The notes under the pieces: generated by a model
The model's input: only the letters and a program-made list of their open reading frames with translations
What the model was told of the DNA's origin: nothing
The model's database searches: none
Shown here: positions 16,204 through 31,190 of the stretch, one piece after another
Numbering within the stretch: the first letter of the stretch is position 1
Layout: every line of letters starts with the position of its first letter
Made by a program: the position numbers and the translations under genes
Assembly (NCBI RefSeq): GCF_036194065.1
Contig: NZ_CP108095.1
Location: forward strand, 2,728,001-2,792,000
Direction of reading: 5' to 3'
Length of the DNA stretch: 64,000 bases
From: Streptomyces sp. NBC_00239
Lineage (GTDB): Bacteria; Actinomycetota; Actinomycetes; Streptomycetales; Streptomycetaceae

Positions 16204-17715
16204 TCAGCCCTCGGAGACGCCCAGCTTCTCCAGGATGAGCTCCTTGACGCGGGCCGCGTCCGCCTGGCCGCGGGTGGTCTTCATGACCGCTCCGACCAGC
16301 GCGCCGACCGCCGCGACCTTGCCGCCGCGGATCTTGTCCGCGATGGCCGCGTTGCCGGCGATGGCCTCGTCCACGGCCGCGCCGAGCGCGCCCTCGTCCG
16401 AGACGACCTTCAGGCCGCGCTTCTCGACGACCTCGTCCGGGCCGCCCTCGCCGGCGAGCACGCCTTCGAGCACCTGGCGGGCCAGCTTGTCGTTCAGCTC
16501 GCCGCCCGCGACCAGCGCCGCGACGCGCGCGACCTGGGCCGGGGTGATCGGCAGCTCGTCGACGACGACGCCCTGCTCGTTGGCGTTGCGGGCCAGCTCG
16601 CCCATCCACCACTTGCGGGCGGCGGCCGAGTCGGCGCCGGCCTCGATGGTGGCGACGATGGAGTCCACCGCGCCCGCGTTGAGGATCGACTGCATGTCGT
16701 GCTCGCTGACGCCCCACTCCTCGCGGAGGCGGTTGCGGCGCACGCGCGGCATCTCCGGGAGACCGGCGCGCAGCTCCTCGACCCACGGGCGGGCGGGCGC
16801 GACGGGGACCAGGTCGGGCTCCGGGAAGTACCGGTAGTCCTCGGCGTTGTCCTTGATGCGCCCCGCCGTGGTGGAGCCGTCCTCCTCGTGGAAGTGACGG
16901 GTCTCCTGCACGATCGAGCCGCCGGACTGCAGGACGGCCGCGTGGCGCTGGATCTCGAAGCGGGCCGCGCGCTCGACCGACCGGAGCGAGTTGACGTTCT
17001 TGGTCTCGCTGCGGGTGCCGAACTTCTCGGTGCCGTGCGGGCGCAGCGACAGGTTCACGTCGCAGCGCATCTGGCCCTTGTCCATCCGGGCCTCGGACAC
17101 GCCGAGGGCCTTGATGACCTCGCGCAGCTCGGCCACGTACGCCTTGGCGACCTCGGGGGCCCGCTCGCCCGCGCCCTCGATCGGCTTGGTGACGATCTCG
17201 ATGAGCGGGATGCCGGCGCGGTTGTAGTCCAGCAGGGAGTGGGACGCGCCGTGGATACGGCCGGTGGCGCCGCCGACGTGCAGCGACTTGCCGGTGTCCT
17301 CCTCCATGTGGGCGCGCTCGATCTCCACGCGGAAGATCTCGCCGTCCTCCAGCTGGACGTCCAGGTAGCCGTTGTAGGCGATCGGCTCGTCGTACTGGGA
17401 GGTCTGGAAGTTCTTCGGCATGTCCGGATAGAAGTAGTTCTTCCGGGCGAAGCGGCACCACTCGGCGATCTCGCAGTTGAGCGCGAGACCGATCTTGACG
17501 GCCGACTCGATGCCGATCGCGTTGACGACCGGCAGCGCGCCGGGCAGGCCGAGGCAGACCGGGCAGGTCTGCGAGTTGGGCTCGGCGCCCAGCTCGGTGG
17601 AGCAGCCGCAGAACATCTTGGTGCGGGTGCCGAGCTCGACATGGACTTCGAGGCCCATGACGGGGTCGTACGTCGCGAGAGCCGCGTCGTACGACAGGAG
17701 TTCAGTGACGGTCAC
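16204..17715 (-). CDS. gatB: Asp-tRNA(Asn)/Glu-tRNA(Gln) amidotransferase subunit B
   Basis: A 503-residue subunit of the GatCAB transamidase, which turns misacylated Glu-tRNA(Gln) (and Asp-tRNA(Asn)) into the correct amide form. GatB holds the kinase site and binds the tRNA. Signatures are [20 protein letters not shown] near the N-terminus, [15 protein letters not shown] with the zinc-site Cys residues, and the C-terminal YqeY-like helical domain. Length is normal. It is last in the gatC-gatA-small protein-gatB operon and is followed by the strong terminator at 16123. Confidence 0.98.
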   Translation of the reverse strand: MTVTELLSYDAALATYDPVMGLEVHVELGTRTKMFCGCSTELGAEPNSQTCPVCLGLPGALPVVNAIGIESAVKIGLALNCEIAEWCRFARKNYFYPDMPKNFQTSQYDEPIAYNGYLDVQLEDGEIFRVEIERAHMEEDTGKSLHVGGATGRIHGASHSLLDYNRAGIPLIEIVTKPIEGAGERAPEVAKAYVAELREVIKALGVSEARMDKGQMRCDVNLSLRPHGTEKFGTRSETKNVNSLRSVERAARFEIQRHAAVLQSGGSIVQETRHFHEEDGSTTAGRIKDNAEDYRYFPEPDLVPVAPARPWVEELRAGLPEMPRVRRNRLREEWGVSEHDMQSILNAGAVDSIVATIEAGADSAAARKWWMGELARNANEQGVVVDELPITPAQVARVAALVAGGELNDKLARQVLEGVLAGEGGPDEVVEKRGLKVVSDEGALGAAVDEAIAGNAAIADKIRGGKVAAVGALVGAVMKTTRGQADAARVKELILEKLGVSEG

Positions 17716-17731
17716 GGTGAAACTTTCCCTC

Positions 17732-17965
17732 TCAGCCCAGCAGGACGTCGTCGTCGCCGAGGCGCTTCAGCTCGCGGTACAGGATCGCGAGGCCGGTGAC
17801 GATGGCGGCGGCGGACACGGCGGCGTCGACCAGCCGCAGCACGTCGCCGTCGCTGCGGGCAAGCTTGGCCTGCTTGGCAACGCTCAAGGCGCCGAACGCG
17901 GTGGTGGCCAGCGAGACGTAGACGCCGGTTTTCGACTTCTTGAAGTTCTTGGCCTTCTTTGCCAT
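17732..17965 (-). CDS. Small membrane protein inside the gat operon, 77 residues
   Basis: It begins [20 protein letters not shown], with a strongly basic start, a hydrophobic segment near residues 15-30, a polar stretch, and a second hydrophobic segment near 49-63 ([15 protein letters not shown]). The end is acidic (DDDVLLG). The start at 17965 is 5 bases after the gatA stop and the stop is 16 bases before gatB, so it is surely co-transcribed with them. No function is known to me. It might anchor or regulate the transamidase, or be an unrelated passenger. Confidence 0.85.
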   Translation of the reverse strand: MAKKAKNFKKSKTGVYVSLATTAFGALSVAKQAKLARSDGDVLRLVDAAVSAAAIVTGLAILYRELKRLGDDDVLLG

Positions 17966-17970
17966 GGCAC

Positions 17971-19464
<1,494 letters not shown>

Positions 19465-19469
19465 GGTGA

Positions 19470-19766
19470 TTAGTCCTCCCCCAGGATCTGCGGCACCTTG
19501 AAACGCTGCTGCTCCTGCGCGGGGGCTCCGGAGAGCGCCTGCTCGGGGGTGAGCGAGGGACGGACTTCGTCCGCGCGCATGACGTTGGTCAGCGGCAGCG
19601 GGTGGGAAGTCGGCGGAACGTCTTGGTCGGCGACTTCGGAGACGCGGGCGACCGCGCCGATGATGTCGTCCAGCTGTCCGGCGAAGTGGTCCAGCTCCGC
19701 GGGCTTGAGCTCCAGACGCGCCAGCCGAGCGAGGTGGGCGACCTCCTCGCGCGTGATGCCAGGCAT
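19470..19766 (-). CDS. gatC: Asp-tRNA(Asn)/Glu-tRNA(Gln) amidotransferase subunit C
   Basis: A 98-residue subunit that wraps GatA and GatB together. It starts [20 protein letters not shown], the family signature, and ends with [11 protein letters not shown] longer start at 19811 is open, but the family begins at the chosen ATG 19766. It is the first gene of the gatC-gatA-small protein-gatB operon. Confidence 0.97.
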   Translation of the reverse strand: MPGITREEVAHLARLARLELKPAELDHFAGQLDDIIGAVARVSEVADQDVPPTSHPLPLTNVMRADEVRPSLTPEQALSGAPAQEQQRFKVPQILGED

Positions 19767-19942
19767 GCAGCGATCCTCTGAGGGTGGTGAGTGTGTAGGT
19801 ATCGGGCCCAATCCTATGGGGCTCGGCCCTCACACCACGAAACGGTTCGGCGGGAGCCGGGGGCACGGCCCCCGCCGAACCGCCCGCGCGGGGCGCCTGC
19901 CGGCGCGGGGAAGCACCCGGCGGGCGGCGGGGAGGTGCCGCC

Positions 19943-20650
19943 CTAGCGGCGGGCGCCGAAGTTCTGGACCCACCAGGGACCGTTGCTCTTGAGGTTCACG
20001 CCGACGCCGATGTCCTTGAAGCGGCAGTCGAGGATGTTGGCGCGGTGGCCGGGGCTGTCCATCCAGCCCGCCATCGCCTTGGAGGGGGTGCGCGGGCTCT
20101 TGTAGATGTTCTCGCCCCACCGCATCCAGCGGTATCCGGCCTTGGTCATCCGGTCGCCGGCGCTTCGGCCCTCGGGGCTGGTGTGGGAGTAGTAGTTGCG
20201 CTTGGCCATGTCGTTCGCGTGCGCCTGGGCGGCCGCCATCAGGCGCTTGTCGGTGCGCAGCGGGGCGCAGCCGGCGCGGGCCCGCTCGGCGTTGGCGAGG
20301 GCGATGACCTTCTTGGCGTACGCGGCGGCCTTGGCGGAGACGGCGGGGGCGGCTGCGGCCGCGCGTTCGGCCACGCGGTCGGCTGCGGACCCCGCCCCGG
20401 GTATGGCGGCGCCGGCTCCGGCGAGCGCGGCCGCGGCGGCGGGCGCGGGCGGGGCGTCGGTGGCGGCGGTGGTGGCCTGGCCGGCGGCGGGCCAGGCGAA
20501 GGCGGCAGCGGTGACGGCCGCGGAGAGGGCGGCGACGGACAGGGCGGTCACCGGGCCCCGGGACCTGCGGTGGCGGGCCGGGCGCGCGGGGGCCGCGGCC
20601 GGGGCGGGGGCGGCGGGCAGGGAGCGGTCACGGGCGTCGTGCTCGGTCAT
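19943..20650 (-). CDS. Secreted CAP-domain (SCP/PR-1-like) protein
   Basis: A 235-residue exported protein. Arg-rich residues 23-32 precede one hydrophobic helix (about 33-55), then an Ala/Pro-rich linker and a C-terminal CAP domain from about residue 110. CAP features are [55 protein letters not shown] and WWVQNFG. The two His residues in the cavity are at SHTSPEG and SPGHRANIL. Bacterial CAP proteins are secreted, and their role is mostly unknown. It lies alone between gatC and the c-di-GMP gene. Confidence 0.92.
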   Translation of the reverse strand: MTEHDARDRSLPAAPAPAAAPARPARHRRSRGPVTALSVAALSAAVTAAAFAWPAAGQATTAATDAPPAPAAAAALAGAGAAIPGAGSAADRVAERAAAAAPAVSAKAAAYAKKVIALANAERARAGCAPLRTDKRLMAAAQAHANDMAKRNYYSHTSPEGRSAGDRMTKAGYRWMRWGENIYKSPRTPSKAMAGWMDSPGHRANILDCRFKDIGVGVNLKSNGPWWVQNFGARR

Positions 20651-20746
20651 GGGACTCCGTTCTCTGTGTGCGCCGGAATGTCCGGCTACAGAGGGAGACC
20701 GCCCGCGGGGCCGCGGATAACACTTTTCGGCGGCCCCGCGTGATCG

Positions 20747-22939
20747 TTACGCCAGAGGGCTGTGGTCGGCGCTCTCCGCGGCGGCCGCGGCCGCGAGCTC
20801 CGCCGTGATGTCGGCGGGGCGGCGCCAGCCGCGCTCGCCGCGGGCGAGCAGCCAGGCGGTGGCCTCGGCCGGCGGCATGGCGGCGGCGACCAGCCAGCCC
20901 TGTACGGCGTCGCAGCCCAGGTCTCGCAGGCGCTCCCAGGTCTCGTCGTCCTCGACGCCCTCGGCGACGACCAGCAGGCCGAGCGAGTGGGCGAGGTCGA
21001 CGGTGCAGCGCACGATCTCCGCGTCCTGGGCGTCGACCGCGAGCCGGGCGACGAACGAGCGGTCGATCTTCAGTTCGCTGACGGGCAGCCGGCGCAGGTG
21101 GACCAGGGAGGAGTAGCCGGTGCCGAAGTCGTCGAGGGACATCTTCACGCCGTGGCCGGTGAGCCCGGCCATCGTGTCGGCGGCCCGCTGCGGGTCCTCC
21201 AGCAGCACGTGCTCGGTTATCTCCAGCTGCAGGGCGCCGGCGGGCACCCCGTGCCGGGCCAGCCGGGCCGCGACCGCGCCCGCGAAGCCGGGGGTGTGGA
21301 CGTCGCGCGGGGAGACGTTGACGGCGACCGGCACCTTCAGGCCCTGGGCGCGCCAGCGGGCGACCTGGGCGAGCGCCGTCTCCAGGACGTACTCGGTCAG
21401 GTGCGGCATCAGGCCGGAGGTCTCGGCGATGGCGATGAACTCGTCCGGGGGGACCCGGCCGCGCTCCGGGTGCACCCAGCGCACCAGGGCCTCCAGTCCG
21501 GCCACCTGGCCGTCGAAGCGGACCTTGGGCTGGTAGTGGAGCTCGACCTCGCTCGCGTCGAGGGCGCGCCGCAGGTCGCCGAGGAGGCCGAGCCGGTCGG
21601 GGGTGTTGCTGTCCCGTTTGGACTCGTAGACCTCGACGCCGGTGCGATCGCGCTTGGCCTGGTACATGGCGACGTCGGCGCGGCGCAGCAGCCCTTCGGC
21701 GTCGAGGGCGTGGTCGGGGAAGACGGCGAGGCCGGCGCTGGCCTCCAGGACGAGGGTGAGGCCGTCGAGGTCGAGCGGGGAGCTGAGCTCGGCGACGAGA
21801 TGGCGGGCGATCCGCTGGGCGCTGGTGGTGGAGTCGGCGAGCGGCAGCAGGACGGCGAACTCGTCGCCGCCGAGCCGGGCCGCCTCGGCGTGCCGGGGCA
21901 GCGCCAGGCGCAGCCGCTCGGCGATCTGGAGCAGCAGCCGGTCGCCGGCCAGGTGGCCCAGGGTGTCGTTGACGGCGCGGAAGCGGTCGAGGTCGATCAG
22001 GACGAGGGCGGACCGGGTGCCGAGGCGTTCGGCCTGGTCGAGGGCGGTCCAGGTGCGTTCCAGTAGCCATTGCCGGTTGGGCAGGCCGGTGAGCGGGTCG
22101 CGCAGTTGTTCCTCGGCGCGGGCGCGGGCGATCCACAGGGTGGAGTCGAGTGCGATGAGCGGTACGGCGAACAGCGGCAGCAGCACCGGCATGCTGGTGG
22201 CGACCACGCAGATCAGCGGGGCGATGCCCAGCAGGGCGACGGCGACGAGGGCCTGACGGATCATCGCGGTGCGGGCGACGGTGGGCAGTCCGCCGCCGCG
22301 CGGGGCGAGTGCGCACCAGAGCAGCACCCGGGTGACGGTGAGGTAGGCGAGGGCGACCAGGACGACCTCGGGGACGGCGTCGGCGCCCCATCCGCTGGGC
22401 AGCCAGGGGGCTTCCACGGCGGGCGCGTCGCCGAAGACGGCGAGGACGAGGGCGCCGGCGCCGATGCCGAGGACGTCGGCGGCGCCGTGCAGGAGGCCCT
22501 GCCGCCAGCGGTGCCGGCGGGCGGCGCCGACCAGGGAGACCACGGAGAGGCTGACGAGTCCGGCGGGCACCCAGCCGTAGAGCAGCAGGACGCCCAGGGT
22601 GAGGGCGGCGCCGGAGCCGGTGCCGCCCCACCAGCGGTCCCGGCCGAGGGCGACGAGGTGGCCGACGATGATGCCGGTGAGCAGGGCCAGGGACCAGCCG
22701 ACGGTGGCGCCGGGGAACAGCGCGTGGCCCTCGCCGATGGCCCGGGCCACTCCGGCGACCAGGACCACGGTGGCGGTGGTGATGACGGCGAGCGGCAGCA
22801 CGGCGCGCCGCCCGGCCCCGGCGTCGAGCGGGTGGGTCTCGGGCATCCGGGATCCCAGGACGCCGAGCCGTCGACCCCGCAGGGCGGGGAGGTTCCCGCC
22901 GCTTTCAGGTGACGGGTCGGCGCTTTCGGTGGGTTTCAT
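20747..22939 (-). CDS. rmdB: Membrane GGDEF-EAL protein, RmdB-like c-di-GMP enzyme
   Basis: A 730-residue protein with about eight to nine N-terminal membrane helices (to about residue 270), then a GGDEF domain with the intact motif RLGGDEFAVLLPL and an EAL domain with LEALVRW, LDDFGTGYSSL and ELKIDRSFV. Both catalytic signatures look complete. In S. coelicolor the GGDEF-EAL protein next to ligA and gatCAB is RmdB, a c-di-GMP phosphodiesterase affecting development; the same position and architecture support the name. ATG 22939 has an AGGGAC site; a later Met is possible. Confidence 0.85.
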   Translation of the reverse strand: MKPTESADPSPESGGNLPALRGRRLGVLGSRMPETHPLDAGAGRRAVLPLAVITTATVVLVAGVARAIGEGHALFPGATVGWSLALLTGIIVGHLVALGRDRWWGGTGSGAALTLGVLLLYGWVPAGLVSLSVVSLVGAARRHRWRQGLLHGAADVLGIGAGALVLAVFGDAPAVEAPWLPSGWGADAVPEVVLVALAYLTVTRVLLWCALAPRGGGLPTVARTAMIRQALVAVALLGIAPLICVVATSMPVLLPLFAVPLIALDSTLWIARARAEEQLRDPLTGLPNRQWLLERTWTALDQAERLGTRSALVLIDLDRFRAVNDTLGHLAGDRLLLQIAERLRLALPRHAEAARLGGDEFAVLLPLADSTTSAQRIARHLVAELSSPLDLDGLTLVLEASAGLAVFPDHALDAEGLLRRADVAMYQAKRDRTGVEVYESKRDSNTPDRLGLLGDLRRALDASEVELHYQPKVRFDGQVAGLEALVRWVHPERGRVPPDEFIAIAETSGLMPHLTEYVLETALAQVARWRAQGLKVPVAVNVSPRDVHTPGFAGAVAARLARHGVPAGALQLEITEHVLLEDPQRAADTMAGLTGHGVKMSLDDFGTGYSSLVHLRRLPVSELKIDRSFVARLAVDAQDAEIVRCTVDLAHSLGLLVVAEGVEDDETWERLRDLGCDAVQGWLVAAAMPPAEATAWLLARGERGWRRPADITAELAAAAAAESADHSPLA

Positions 22940-23221
22940 GCCCGTCCCTCTCACAGCCGGCGATGCCGATGCCACGCGATGGCCCCGATGTCATGCCATC
23001 ACGACTGGAATTGCACCACGCAGCCGTGCACGACAGGCGCACCCCTCAACAGTAGGCCGCGGGAGGCATCCAGGGGCAGCGGTCGGCGGCGGTTGCCCGA
23101 ATGCGACCCAGCCATCCTCATCAGTACGGTATCCGCCGAACGGGTGAGAGCAGACCGGGCCCCCCGTCGCCCATCTGATGATCCGACAGTTGACGGGTCG
23201 CTGGCTAGCTCTGTGCGGGCA

Positions 23222-26440
<3,219 letters not shown>

Positions 26441-26444
<4 letters not shown>

Positions 26445-27130
26445 CGGCCGGGCCTGACGGTCAGGTCGTTGACCTCGGCGTCGCGCGGCAGGTCGATGGC
26501 CATGACGATGGTCGTCGCCACGGACTCGGGGTCGATCCAGGCGGCGGGCTCGTAGTCCTTGCCCTCCTGGGAGTGCACCTTGGCCTGCATGGGGCTGGCG
26601 GTGCGCCCGGGGTACACGGAGGTCACGCGGATCCCGTGGGCCTTCTCCTCCTCGCGGAGGGAGTCGGCGAGTGCCTTGAGCCCGTGCTTGGAGGCGGCGT
26701 AGGCACTCCAGTCGGCGTGGGCGCGCAGTCCCGCGCCGGAGTTCACGAAGACCACGTCGGCGTGCGAGGCGCGCAGGGTGGGCAGCAGCAGCCGGGTGAC
26801 CTCGGCGGGGGCGATCAGGTTCACGTTGAGCTGCTGGTGCCAGGTCTTGGGCCGCAGCTCCCCCACCGGTCCGAGGTCCACGATCCCCGCGATGTGCAGC
26901 AGGGAGTCGATCCGCTCGGGAACGGCCTGCTTGGAGAAGGCCCACGAGAGCCGGTCGGGGTCGGCGAGGTCGCCGACGAGGGCCCGCGCCCCGGGGTACC
27001 GCTCGACGAGCTGGCGACCGCGGCCGGCATCGCGGGCGAGGAGGACGAGGTCGTCGCCGCGGGCGTGCAGCCGGGCCGCGACGGCGGCGCCGATGCCGGA
27101 CCCGGCACCGGTGATCAGGTGAGTAGCCAT
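26441..27130 (-). CDS. Short-chain dehydrogenase/reductase
   Basis: A 229-residue SDR oxidoreductase. Cofactor motif TGAGSGIG is at about residues 7-14. The catalytic Ser-Tyr-Lys is in VFVNSGAGLR and WSAYAASKHGLK. The turn after strand 2 carries Arg (LLARDAGR), favouring NADP. Start MATHLITG at 27130 was preferred to an in-frame ATG three codons upstream. Its stop overlaps the start of the methionine-synthase-like gene. Substrate unknown. Confidence 0.9.
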
Positions 27131-27219
27131 ACCGCCCATGCTCGCACCCGTACGCGGCCCCGCGTACGCGCCTCCCGGCCCGGCCGCCGTACCCGGGGCC
27201 GGGCCGCCGCCCCGCCGGG

Positions 27220-27564
27220 TCAGAGCCCGGCGGCGGCCCGCAGCCGGTCGGCCGTCGAGGCGGGGTCGTAGTCCGCGGGGACGCCCTCCACGAGGATCGC
27301 CTCGCCGTCGAGGTGGCGGGTGCGCAGCGGCAGGATCTCCTGGTAGGCGGGCGACGCGTACCAGCCGCGGGCCTCGTCGATGCCCGGGAAGGCCACGACG
27401 ACGACCGTGCCCTCGAAGGGCCCTTCCATCACCTCGGGCACGGCGCCGTGGACGAGGAACCGGCCGCCGAAGGGGTCGAGGGTGCCCTGCACCCGCTCCA
27501 TGTAGTCGAGGACCTCGGCGTTGATCTGCCGGGGGCGCAGGTGGGCTATCGCGTATGCGGTCAT
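27220..27564 (-). CDS. DUF1330 domain protein
   Basis: A 114-residue protein of the DUF1330 ferredoxin-like (dimeric alpha/beta barrel) family. Typical segments are YMERVQGTLDPFGGRFLVHG, EGTVVVVAFPGIDEARGWY and SPAYQEILPLRTRHLDGEAI in part. No catalytic role is known for the family. It stands alone on the minus strand, 89 bases downstream of the SDR start. Confidence 0.88.
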   Translation of the reverse strand: MTAYAIAHLRPRQINAEVLDYMERVQGTLDPFGGRFLVHGAVPEVMEGPFEGTVVVVAFPGIDEARGWYASPAYQEILPLRTRHLDGEAILVEGVPADYDPASTADRLRAAAGL

Positions 27565-27710
27565 GGCGGTGTGCTCCGAATCCTGTCGGGCCGCGGTGGC
27601 CGCCGTGCGGGCGGCTCCGTTCCGGCTGTGGTCCGATCCTGCCGGGCCGCGGCCGGGGGGTCGATTACGTCCGGGGTAAGGGCGGTCCGGGACCCGGCGG
27701 GGGACGCGGA

Positions 27711-27744
27711 CGGGCCCGCCGGAGCAGGAGCTCCGGCGGGCCCG
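27711..27744 (-). terminator. Terminator of the subtilase gene, perfect 14-bp stem
   Basis: The arms 27711-27724 and 27731-27744 are perfect complements around a six-base loop. They lie 54 bases past the stop of the serine protease gene and upstream of the DUF1330 gene. Confidence 0.75.
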
Positions 27745-27754
27745 CCGAGGTGTG

Positions 27755-27801
27755 CCGGTCGGCCGGTCCGGTCAGTCGGTCCGGTCGGCCGGTCCGGTCA
27801 G
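27755..27801. repeat. Two copies of a 21-base repeat at the protease stop
   Basis: The 21-base unit 27755-27775 (ccggtcggcc, then ggtccggtcag) recurs exactly at 27781-27801, a period of 26 bases. The second copy includes the stop codon of the subtilase. It may be a small local duplication. Confidence 0.7.
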
Positions 27802-30800
27802 CCGGTGCAGTAGGCGCCGATGATGCTCAGGTCGGCCTTGTTGCCGCCCCGGTCCACGACCACGGCGCGCAGCGAGACCCGCTTGCCCTTGGCCGGGTTC
27901 TTCACGGAGACCCGGCCGTCGGTGACGGTCAGGGCCTTCCAGGTGTAGCCGTCGTCGTACGAGACGTAGGCGGCCAGGGACTTCAGGCCGGAGCCCTTGG
28001 CGGGGCCCTGGACGGTCAGCGGGACGGTGACGGTGCGGCCCGCCGGGGAGGTGTTGTCGAGGGCCAGCTCCGGGCGGAAGCGGACGACGGAGACCGGCAG
28101 TTGCTCGGCCTTCGCGGTCTTCTGCGAGCGGAACCACCAGCTGGCCTGGACCCGGGTGGAGACCATCGACAGCAGCGGGCTGCGGTCGACCTTGGCGGTC
28201 AGCTTGTAGGCGGCGTCGCCGGCCGGCACGGTGAAGCTGTCCTCGCCCTGCGGCGGGGTGGAGCTGCGGCCGACGGGCACCCCGTTGCGGTAGAGGACCG
28301 TCTCGGCCTTGGTGTAGTTGCTCGCGCCGCTGTGGTTCGAGCCGTCGGCGAACAGCGGCAGGAGGCCGGTGATCGTGTTGCGGTGGCGCAGGACGCCGAG
28401 TCCGCTGCCGACCTTGGGCCCGAACACTCCGGTGTTGAAGCGCTCCCGGTAGCTCTTGCCGCCCTGGTAGGCCTTCGGGCTGTCGGTGCCGTACTGCGCC
28501 TCGACGATCGGGAAGCCGTCGGCGTCACGGCCGGCGGACTGCTCGAAGCGGGTGTCCCACCGCACCCCGGCCAGGGTGGACAGGTGCATCGTGGCCGTCG
28601 TGGGCAGCGGGCGCGGGATGGAGACGGACGAGGCGCCCGTGGGGGCGGGCAGCCAGCCGAGGGCGTTGAGCGCGCCTTCCTTGCCGGCGGCCGCGACGCC
28701 CTGGTCCACCGTCACGGTGGCGAGGTCGGCGGCGCGCAGGTGCTTGGTGTAGCCGTTGGCCAGGCGCCGGACGGGGCCGCCGAGCACCGCGTGGTATTCG
28801 TCGGACGCGCCCTTCTGCCAGTGGGCGTCGAACTGCTGGGTGAGCGTGCCGAAGTCGGCGTCGGGGCCGCGGTGGCCGGTGCGGAAGCCCTCGTACGAGT
28901 CGAGCCACCAGCCGAACCCGAATTCGTTGGCGCCCGATCGCACCCAGTAACTCGGGGAGGCGAAAAGGGACTTGGCTCCGGCCGCGGGGACGGTGATGTC
29001 CACCGGGCGGGCGGTGCGCGCGTCCACGGTCAGGGTGGTGTTGCCGCGGACCGTCAGCCGGGGCTGGGCGATCCAGTCGACGCCGGCCCGGATGTCCTCG
29101 AGGTTGTTGATGAAGATGGCGTCGAGGAGGTAGCCGCCGCGGGGCACGCGCAGGGTGAAGGTGCCGGACGCGTCGGAGCCCTCGAAGCGCCGCTGGGAGG
29201 CGGGGCCCGACAGGCCGATCAGGGTGCTGCCGGAGTAGGCGGCGGGCTTCCCGTCGCGGCCGATCTGCTTGACGGTGACGTCGTAGGACTCGCTCTCACG
29301 GTCCACGGCGGCCGCGGTGCGCACGCTCTGGCCGCCGCCGGTCGCGGTGACGTACGCGCTGTAGGCGCCGTCCCGGTTGTCGTCGCCGCGGGTGTCGGCC
29401 GTCAGGGCGACGGTGGCGGTGCCGCCGGCGGGGACGGTGACCTTCCGGGCGCCGAGGGTGAAGAAGCCGGCCGGGGCGGGCTTGCCGTCGGGGCCGGTGG
29501 TGGCGACGGCGAGGTCGAGGGTGACGGGCGCGCTGCCGAGGTTGCGGTAGGTGAGGTCCTTGGTGACCGGCTTGTCGTCCTGGTGGGGCCACTGCTGGAC
29601 GCCGTAGGACAGCGACACGGGTTCGGCGACCACGCTCTGCCGGATCGCCCGGTCGACCGCGATCCGGCCGCTGCCCTGCTGGAACGCGCTGTACGCGCCG
29701 GGCTTGGTGGAGGCGGTCAGGACGCCCTTGAGGCGGTCGCCCTTCCACTGCGGGTGCTGCTGCTTGAGCAGCGCGGCGGCGCCCGCGACGTGCGGGGTGG
29801 CCATCGAGGTGCCGGAGATCGTCAGGTAGCCGGGCGGCTTCTGGCCCACCTCGCGCTCGATGACGCTGCCGGGCGCGGCGGCCGCGGTGATGGCGACGCC
29901 GGGGGCGGTGACGTCGGGCTTGATGGCGCCGTCGCCGACCCGCGGGCCGATGCTGGAGAACGGGGCCAGCTTGTCGGCGACGTTGACGGCGCCGACGGTG
30001 AGCGCGGCGTCGGCGCTGCCCGGGGAGGAGACGGTGCCCGGGCCGCCCTGGCCGTTGTTGCCGGCGGCGATGGCGAACAGCACGCCCTTGTCGGCGCTCA
30101 GCCTGTTCACGGCGGCTTCGAGCGGGTCGAGTTCCGGGGTGTCGCCGCCGCCGAGGCTGAGGTTGACGACGTCGGCGCCCTGGGCGACGGCCCACTCCAT
30201 GCCGGCGAGGATGCCGGAGTCGTCGCCGGAGCCGTTGTCGTCGAGGACCTTGGCGTTGAGGAGCTTGGCGCCCGGGGCGACGCCCTTGTACGTGCCGCCC
30301 GAGGCGGCGCCGGTGCCGGCGGCGATGGACGCGACGTGCGTGCCGTGGCCGAAGCGGTCCTTGGCGTCGGCGGAGGAGGAGAAGTTCTTCTCGGCGAGCA
30401 CCTGGCCGGCGAGGTCGGCGTGCGCGGCGTCGACTCCGGTGTCCAGGACGGCGATCTTCACGCCCTTGCCGTCGTATCCGGCGGCCCAGGCCTTGTCGGC
30501 GCCGATCTGCCGGGTGCTCTTGTCGAGGCTCGCCGTGCGGATCCCGTCGAGCCAGATCCGGGCGATGCCGGCGGCGGCGGTGCGGCTGCCGGCGCCGCCG
30601 CGGTCGGTGAGGGCCTCCCAGACCTCGGCCGCGTCCCGCGGTGCGGCGCTGAGGGCCTCGGCGCCGATCGAGGTGAAGGTGCGGCGGACCTCGGTGTCGC
30701 CCGCGGAGTGCAGCGCGGCCCGTGCGGCGGGGGCGGCGCCCCGGTAGCCGACGATCAGCCGGAGCCGGTCGCCGTGCGCGGCCCGGTACTCGGGGCGGCT

Positions 30801-31190
30801 GCGCTCGGTGATGTCGAAGAGCCGGGCGTCGAGGGTGCCGTCGGCGATGAGCCGGCGGGCGTCGGCGGGCACGACGCTGGTGTGGCCGCGGTCGTGCTGC
30901 ACGGAGACGGGTATCCGGGCCCGGCCGGGAGCCCGTTCGAGGCCGACGGCCCGGCCCTTGGCGTCGACGACCACGCGGTCGCCGGTGACGAGCGTGATGC
31001 GGGTGAGTCCCTTGCCCGCGGCCGCGGTGGTCGGAGCGGCGGCCGCGAAGGGATCGGCGGTGCGGACGGTCTGGGCCGCGGACGGGGTGGTCAGTCCCGC
31101 CAGGAGGGCCACTGCGGCGGCCGCGGCGACACCGGCCGCACCCGCCCGCTTCAGTTCTTTACGCAAGTCATCCCCCGGTTGAGAGGTCAT
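27798..31190 (-). CDS. Large secreted subtilisin-family serine protease (S8)
   Basis: A 1130-residue exported protease. A signal peptide (basic start, Ala-rich core, cleavage near SAA-Q40) and an N-terminal propeptide-like part precede the S8 domain. The triad is Asp250 (VLDTGVD), His282 (FGHGTHVAS) and Ser462 (SGTSMATPH), with the oxyanion Asn378 in AAGNNGQ. After about residue 490 come beta-sandwich domains (about 600 residues) that may bind substrate. ATG 31190 lacks a good ribosome site; TTG 31166 (LRKELKRAG) has GGGGGA upstream and may be the true start, still leaving the signal peptide intact. Confidence 0.94.
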   Translation of the reverse strand: MTSQPGDDLRKELKRAGAAGVAAAAAVALLAGLTTPSAAQTVRTADPFAAAAPTTAAAGKGLTRITLVTGDRVVVDAKGRAVGLERAPGRARIPVSVQHDRGHTSVVPADARRLIADGTLDARLFDITERSRPEYRAAHGDRLRLIVGYRGAAPAARAALHSAGDTEVRRTFTSIGAEALSAAPRDAAEVWEALTDRGGAGSRTAAAGIARIWLDGIRTASLDKSTRQIGADKAWAAGYDGKGVKIAVLDTGVDAAHADLAGQVLAEKNFSSSADAKDRFGHGTHVASIAAGTGAASGGTYKGVAPGAKLLNAKVLDDNGSGDDSGILAGMEWAVAQGADVVNLSLGGGDTPELDPLEAAVNRLSADKGVLFAIAAGNNGQGGPGTVSSPGSADAALTVGAVNVADKLAPFSSIGPRVGDGAIKPDVTAPGVAITAAAAPGSVIEREVGQKPPGYLTISGTSMATPHVAGAAALLKQQHPQWKGDRLKGVLTASTKPGAYSAFQQGSGRIAVDRAIRQSVVAEPVSLSYGVQQWPHQDDKPVTKDLTYRNLGSAPVTLDLAVATTGPDGKPAPAGFFTLGARKVTVPAGGTATVALTADTRGDDNRDGAYSAYVTATGGGQSVRTAAAVDRESESYDVTVKQIGRDGKPAAYSGSTLIGLSGPASQRRFEGSDASGTFTLRVPRGGYLLDAIFINNLEDIRAGVDWIAQPRLTVRGNTTLTVDARTARPVDITVPAAGAKSLFASPSYWVRSGANEFGFGWWLDSYEGFRTGHRGPDADFGTLTQQFDAHWQKGASDEYHAVLGGPVRRLANGYTKHLRAADLATVTVDQGVAAAGKEGALNALGWLPAPTGASSVSIPRPLPTTATMHLSTLAGVRWDTRFEQSAGRDADGFPIVEAQYGTDSPKAYQGGKSYRERFNTGVFGPKVGSGLGVLRHRNTITGLLPLFADGSNHSGASNYTKAETVLYRNGVPVGRSSTPPQGEDSFTVPAGDAAYKLTAKVDRSPLLSMVSTRVQASWWFRSQKTAKAEQLPVSVVRFRPELALDNTSPAGRTVTVPLTVQGPAKGSGLKSLAAYVSYDDGYTWKALTVTDGRVSVKNPAKGKRVSLRAVVVDRGGNKADLSIIGAYCTG

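Noticed and set aside
22940..23221. Possible small gene between ligA and the c-di-GMP gene
   Set aside because: Short frames there have no ribosome site or typical codon use; the stretch is better seen as the promoter and leader of the c-di-GMP gene.
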